Below, piece by piece: positions 4,655 through 6,980 of a stretch of DNA of 6,980 nucleotides. Position 1 is the stretch's first letter. Every line of letters begins with the position of its first letter. Made by a program: the position numbers and the translations under genes. Origin of the DNA: Acidimicrobiaceae bacterium (GTDB lineage Bacteria > Actinomycetota > Acidimicrobiia > Acidimicrobiales > Bog-793); NCBI GenBank assembly GCA_025463965.1, contig JAODBN010000254.1:1-6980 (forward strand). The letters are read 5' to 3'. The notes below the pieces were generated by a model, which saw nothing but the letters and a program-made list of their open reading frames with translations, ran no database searches and was not told the origin of the DNA.

Positions 4655-6058
4655 TCATGATTCGCTGTCCTGAGAAAGAAGTCCCAGACCAAGCCAGGTA
4701 CGCGCTTTGGCATTGCCGGATCCGATGCGGCTCGTATCGAAGCCTCGGCTCGTCAGCTCACGCCCGACTGCGGTTGCTGTCCACGGTCGCTCGCCCTGGT
4801 CGGCGCACCACGCTTCGTAGGCGGAGCGGAGATCCGAGGTCTTCACGTAACAGGTGTCGCCAGGGATGCAGGTGTCGACGAGGAACCGGCCGATGTGATC
4901 CTGAGACTGCCGGTAGGCCGCGGTGGCGTTGCTCACGCGCTCGGGGATTCGCAGGCCGTCCCGTTGCCAGTCGAGGCAGCCCTGTACGGCCCAGGCGAGG
5001 ATCCCGGACGCTTCCTCGGCGAGTCGACCCGGAAGCATCTTGTCGGCTCGCTCGGGACCGAACTCGACCTCGAAGGGGATGAGGACGATGCGGCGCCAGA
5101 TCCCGTAGTCCGTCCCGTTGATCCGGGGCAGGTGGTTGCCGGCGAACCACAGCTTGTGCGTCGGCATGAACTCGAAGTAGTCCTGCCGCATCCTCCGGGC
5201 TCGGATCGGATCGCCGCCTGTCAGCATCTTGACCAAGCTCTCGTTGAGCCGGCGACCCTGCTCGGTCTCGACCGTCGTCACGAGGCGTGCGCCACGAAGA
5301 TCGGTGAGCCCTGTCGGGTGCTGGTCGTGGTCCCCGGCGATGAGCACGGCTGGGTCGAGGTGCATGCCGTACTCGCCCACCATGTCGCGCAGCGCGTTCA
5401 GGATCGTCGTCTTGCCGTTGCTGCCACTGCCGTGGCCGAACGACATCTTCTGTTCGCTGACGTCGCCCGTGAGGCTGTAGCCGGTGAAGCGCTGAATGAG
5501 CCGGATCACCTCGGCGTCGGCGGCGAACACCTCCTCGAGCGTGCGCAACCACGTGGGACACGTCGCGTCCGGGTCGTAGTCGACGTCGGAGAGCTTCGTG
5601 ACGAGCTCGCGTCGATCGTGGGGGCGCAGCTCGCCAGAGCCAAGGTTGATCGTGCCGTTGCGGACGTTGAAGGCGAAGGAGTCCGCGTCCAGGGCGCCGA
5701 CGAGCACCGGGATTCCCGGCTCGCTCTCGGCGAGCGTGACCATGTTCGTGAGCGACGACGCGGACTGCGACCGGAGGCCCCAGCGAAACAACTTGTCGTC
5801 CGTCGCGGCGCGCGCTTCGTCGAGGATGTAGTCGGCGACCGACTTCGCCCGACGCATGACCTCCCCAGTGAGGTCCTCGCACCAGCGCTTGCCGTCCCAG
5901 GCGAGCCACCGGCCGAGCTGGGGGGCGTAGCGCAAGTCCTCGCCGTGAGCGTCCACGAGACGTCTCGCGTTGCCGAGGTCGCTCGACTCGAACTGCGCGC
6001 AACGCTCCGGGGGATCGACGATTCCGGGGCCCGTGACCCAATCGACGCCGCTAGACAC
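4655..6058 (-). CDS. Superfamily 3 (D5/P4-type) replicative helicase without primase domain
   Basis: The product is an ATP-driven 3'-5' DNA helicase for initiating replication of the element. GTG 6058, overlapping the upstream stop by 8 nt, gives 467 aa; an ATG at 6112 would extend 18 residues into the neighbour and lacks support. Residues about 28-180 match the D5 N-terminal region (NARRLVDAHGEDLRYAPQLGRWLAWDG; NVRNGTINLGSGELRPHDRR). The SF3 core follows: Walker A GSGSNGKTT (210-218), Walker B-like ARLVTTVETE (257-266), sensor-type KLWFAGNHLPRING (302-315) and the Arg-finger segment YGIWRRIVLIPFEV (318-331). A C-terminal domain (about 385-467) fits the winged-helix P4-primase C-terminus. Prim-pol or zinc-ribbon domains found in full P4-type proteins are absent. 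Such stand-alone forms are known in actinobacterial elements; phiRv1 carries a similar-sized gene in a similar position. The candidate origin lies directly behind the stop. Confidence 0.92.
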   Translation of the reverse strand: MSSGVDWVTGPGIVDPPERCAQFESSDLGNARRLVDAHGEDLRYAPQLGRWLAWDGKRWCEDLTGEVMRRAKSVADYILDEARAATDDKLFRWGLRSQSASSLTNMVTLAESEPGIPVLVGALDADSFAFNVRNGTINLGSGELRPHDRRELVTKLSDVDYDPDATCPTWLRTLEEVFAADAEVIRLIQRFTGYSLTGDVSEQKMSFGHGSGSNGKTTILNALRDMVGEYGMHLDPAVLIAGDHDQHPTGLTDLRGARLVTTVETEQGRRLNESLVKMLTGGDPIRARRMRQDYFEFMPTHKLWFAGNHLPRINGTDYGIWRRIVLIPFEVEFGPERADKMLPGRLAEEASGILAWAVQGCLDWQRDGLRIPERVSNATAAYRQSQDHIGRFLVDTCIPGDTCYVKTSDLRSAYEAWCADQGERPWTATAVGRELTSRGFDTSRIGSGNAKARTWLGLGLLSQDSES

Positions 6059-6311
6059 GGTAGGCCCCGATCGTCGATCGGTCTGGCACCAGCTCGGCGA
6101 AGTAGGCCTCAAGCACGGCGGCCGGCGTCACCCGGTCGAGCGCCGCGAGGACCTCGTCGCTCACCGCGGGGTCTGCGGCGATCGCGAGTCGGACGAGGTC
6201 GATGCGTAGCGCCGGCTCGACCTTGCGGTGCTCGCTGACGCGGCGAGCCTCGGCCCATAGCCTGAGCACGTCGTCGGGCTGGTCGAGGTCGATGGTCACA
6301 TTCCGGCTCAT
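6051..6311 (-). CDS. Small helical protein upstream of the helicase (86 aa)
   Basis: ATG 6311 overlaps the stop of the 64-aa gene (ATGA), and the TAG stop lies inside the helicase start region. The product begins with a possible strand (SRNVTIDLDQPDD). The rest reads as helices: DVLRLWAEARRVSEHR, LRIDLVRLAIAADPAVSDEVLAALDRV and AAVLEAYFAELV. It has no cysteine or transmembrane segment. Tight coupling to the helicase suggests a replication accessory or a regulator of the replication operon. No family is recognised, so function is open. Confidence 0.72.
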   Translation of the reverse strand: MSRNVTIDLDQPDDVLRLWAEARRVSEHRKVEPALRIDLVRLAIAADPAVSDEVLAALDRVTPAAVLEAYFAELVPDRSTIGAYRV

Positions 6312-6502
6312 GCCAGCACGACTCTCGTGCGCTCGTGAAGCTCCCGAGCCTGACGGATGACCTCGCCCCGGACGAAGGGATCGGTCTCGTCGTCAATTGC
6401 CTCGAGCGTTGCTGCAAGGGCCCGGGCTCGAGCAGCAAGATCGGTCGTTGCGTCGGTGTCGAGGTGCGCGGGTCTCGTCGACGCGAAGGTGTAGACGGTC
6501 AC
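6308..6502 (-). CDS. Small helical protein of unknown function (64 aa)
   Basis: GTG 6502 overlaps the preceding stop as GTGA, and the stop overlaps the next ATG as ATGA. The frame is open much further upstream (to 6829), but that part overlaps the 89-aa gene and is Arg/Pro-rich. The protein starts VTVYTFASTRPAH and continues as a helical hairpin (DLAARARALAATLEAIDDE, then VRGEVIRQARELHERTRVVLA). It is acidic in the turn and has no cysteine. Its shape suits a small dimeric helical protein. No family is recognised. Confidence 0.68.
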   Translation of the reverse strand: MTVYTFASTRPAHLDTDATTDLAARARALAATLEAIDDETDPFVRGEVIRQARELHERTRVVLA

Positions 6503-6768
6503 GACGTCTTCCCTCTCGCTCGGCGCGCTGCGGCGCTTCGGAGTCCCAAGTCGATGAAGTAGGCCTTTCGCAAACATTCCGCTCGCTTGGCGCGGTCGTC
6601 GGGGCTGAGCCTCATCTCCGGGTCGACCTCCTTCTCGAACCGATCGAGGAAGGCCCGCCGGGCAGGGGCGGTCGCAGCCGTGCGATCTGGCTCGGCACTC
6701 CAGCGCAGGAGGGAGTTGATGCGCCGTCTCGCCGAGATTTGGGGGGTTACGGGCGCGCGAGTGGTCAC
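6499..6768 (-). CDS. Conserved-type small actinobacterial hypothetical protein (89 aa)
   Basis: GTG 6768 has an excellent ribosome site (GGAGGAG, 8 nt away), and the gene opens the replication block. The product contains RRRINSLLRWSAEPDRTAATAPARRAFLDRFEKEVDP, then LSPDDRAKRAECLRKAYFIDLGLRSAAARRAR. I recall many actinobacterial phage, plasmid and island proteins with this wording ('ARAAFLdRFEreVDP.g.L.p.eRarRAe.arkAyf.rLAl.SArARR'). They usually have no assigned function and often lie close to replication or excision genes. It is highly basic at the C-terminus and helical. A DNA-binding role in replication or control is plausible but unproven. Confidence 0.8.
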   Translation of the reverse strand: MTTRAPVTPQISARRRINSLLRWSAEPDRTAATAPARRAFLDRFEKEVDPEMRLSPDDRAKRAECLRKAYFIDLGLRSAAARRARGKTS

Positions 6769-6776
6769 GGTTTGGG

Positions 6777-6783
6777 CTCCTCC
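6777..6783 (-). promoter_or_regulatory. Shine-Dalgarno of the 89-aa gene
   Basis: GGAGGAG lies 8 nt before GTG 6768. It fixes this start and marks the beginning of the coupled replication block. Confidence 0.75.
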
Positions 6784-6808
6784 GGGGTGGGAGGGGCGCG
6801 CGCCGCGA

Positions 6809-6847
6809 GGCCCCTGTGTGTTTTCTCACAGAGGCCCGCGGCGGGCC
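6809..6847 (-). promoter_or_regulatory. Two overlapping, mutually exclusive hairpins
   Basis: The stem GGCCCCTGTG (6809-6818) with CACAGAGGCC (6827-6836) has 9 of 10 pairs and an 8-nt loop. GGCCCGC (6833-6839) with GCGGGCC (6841-6847) forms a second inverted repeat. Bases 6833-6836 belong to both, so only one can form at a time. This is the geometry of an attenuator-like switch, about 25 nt before the ribosome site at 6777-6783. Confidence 0.4.
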
Positions 6848-6859
6848 GGAACGCGAAAC

Positions 6860-6880
6860 GGCGCCCCGGAGAGGGGCGCC
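6860..6880 (-). terminator. GC-rich hairpin, possible terminator without a clear U-tract
   Basis: GGCGCCCC (6860-6867) and GGGGCGCC (6873-6880) form a perfect 8-bp stem with a 5-nt loop. On the minus strand it is followed by GTTTCGCGTT, a poor U-tract of the kind often tolerated in actinobacteria. It could end a gene entering from the right, or act in the leader of the replication block. Confidence 0.5.
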
Positions 6881-6896
6881 GAATCAGCGAGTTATG

Positions 6897-6912
6897 ACCG
6901 GCGAGAGCCGGT
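6897..6912. repeat. Short hairpin ACCGGC-GAGA-GCCGGT
   Basis: A perfect 6-bp stem with a GAGA loop. The loop is a GNRA-type tetraloop if read on the plus strand, and TCTC on the minus strand. It stands 16 bp to the right of the 8-bp hairpin at 6860-6880. Confidence 0.45.
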
Positions 6913-6980
6913 GAGGACTACGAGGGGGGATAGTGTGCGCCGAGGCGAGCAGCGGCGTTAGCGGGTCTGCCTGGACTTTC

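Larger units (their letters stand above)
6769..6980 (-). other. Hairpin-rich leader / intergenic region
   Basis: This 212-bp stretch ahead of the replication block has no gene that I can defend. It holds at least four inverted repeats between 6809 and 6912. Two of them share an arm and so exclude each other. No clear promoter is seen between the hairpins and the ribosome site. Either transcription enters from the right and the hairpins form part of the leader, or they end an upstream minus-strand gene. Two minus-strand frames are open from the right edge: one stops with TAG at 6918-6920, the other with TGA near 6885. Either could be the end of such a gene. Confidence 0.55.

Noticed and set aside
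4379..4713. Two minus-strand frames of about 80-86 codons in the gap and over the helicase end
   Set aside because: They lack Shine-Dalgarno sites, overlap the iterons and helicase end, and have mixed composition unlike the neighbouring genes.
4895..6238. 447-codon plus-strand frame opposite the helicase
   Set aside because: The minus strand encodes clear SF3 helicase motifs. The plus frame is a GC-rich mirror without motifs.
6918..6980. Possible 3' end of a minus-strand gene entering from the right (ending at TAG 6918-6920, or in another frame near 6885)
   Set aside because: Only about 20-31 codons are visible and two frames compete, so it cannot be called from this window.
1..6980. CRISPR arrays, tRNA genes and insertion sequences
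   Set aside because: No spaced identical repeats of CRISPR length, no tRNA-like cloverleaf and no transposase motifs or terminal inverted repeats with target duplication were seen.

Overview
The window is a GC-rich stretch in which every supported gene lies on the minus strand, so transcription runs from the right end (about 6770) to the left edge. GC-rich third codon positions, GTG starts, a TTGTCCACA DnaA-box-like site and the style of the small proteins point to an actinobacterium or its phage. The content is a compact phage, prophage or phage-satellite segment: 13 coding regions, most joined by 1-11 nt stop/start overlaps or by gaps of 1-2 nt.

Right block (6980 to 4655). A hairpin-rich stretch of about 210 bp (6769-6980) precedes three small genes of 89, 64 and 86 aa. 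They lead directly into a 467-aa superfamily 3 (D5/P4-type) replicative helicase with a clear Walker A motif, but no primase domain is attached.

Middle (4654 to 4112). This is a non-coding gap of about 540 bp with relatively more A/T. Directly behind the helicase stop codon it holds two tandem pairs of a 10-bp iteron (TGGGACnnGT) in inverted orientation around a 47-bp spacer. Further along are a perfect actinobacterial DnaA-box-like nonamer and a near match. This is a strong candidate replication origin, placed 3' of the helicase as in staphylococcal pathogenicity islands.

Left block (4111 to 1). Four small or medium genes (a Cys/His small protein, two unknowns and a charged helical protein) precede a 200-aa XkdF-like prohead protease. 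A 182-aa scaffold-like protein, a 143-aa unknown, a 156-aa P27-like small terminase subunit candidate, a 50-aa protein and the N-terminal 277 residues of a tape-measure-like protein follow.

The unusual point is what is missing. No large terminase, portal, major capsid, major tail protein or tail-assembly chaperone lies between the protease and the tape measure. In ordinary siphophages a run of such genes separates these two. What is present would set specificity: its own helicase and origin, a capsid protease and scaffold, a packaging-recognition protein and a tail-length ruler. The helicase-small genes-protease order recalls the mycobacterial phiRv1/phiRv2 elements. A satellite that re-programs a helper phage is therefore an attractive hypothesis. 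It is not proven, because the element continues beyond both ends of the window.
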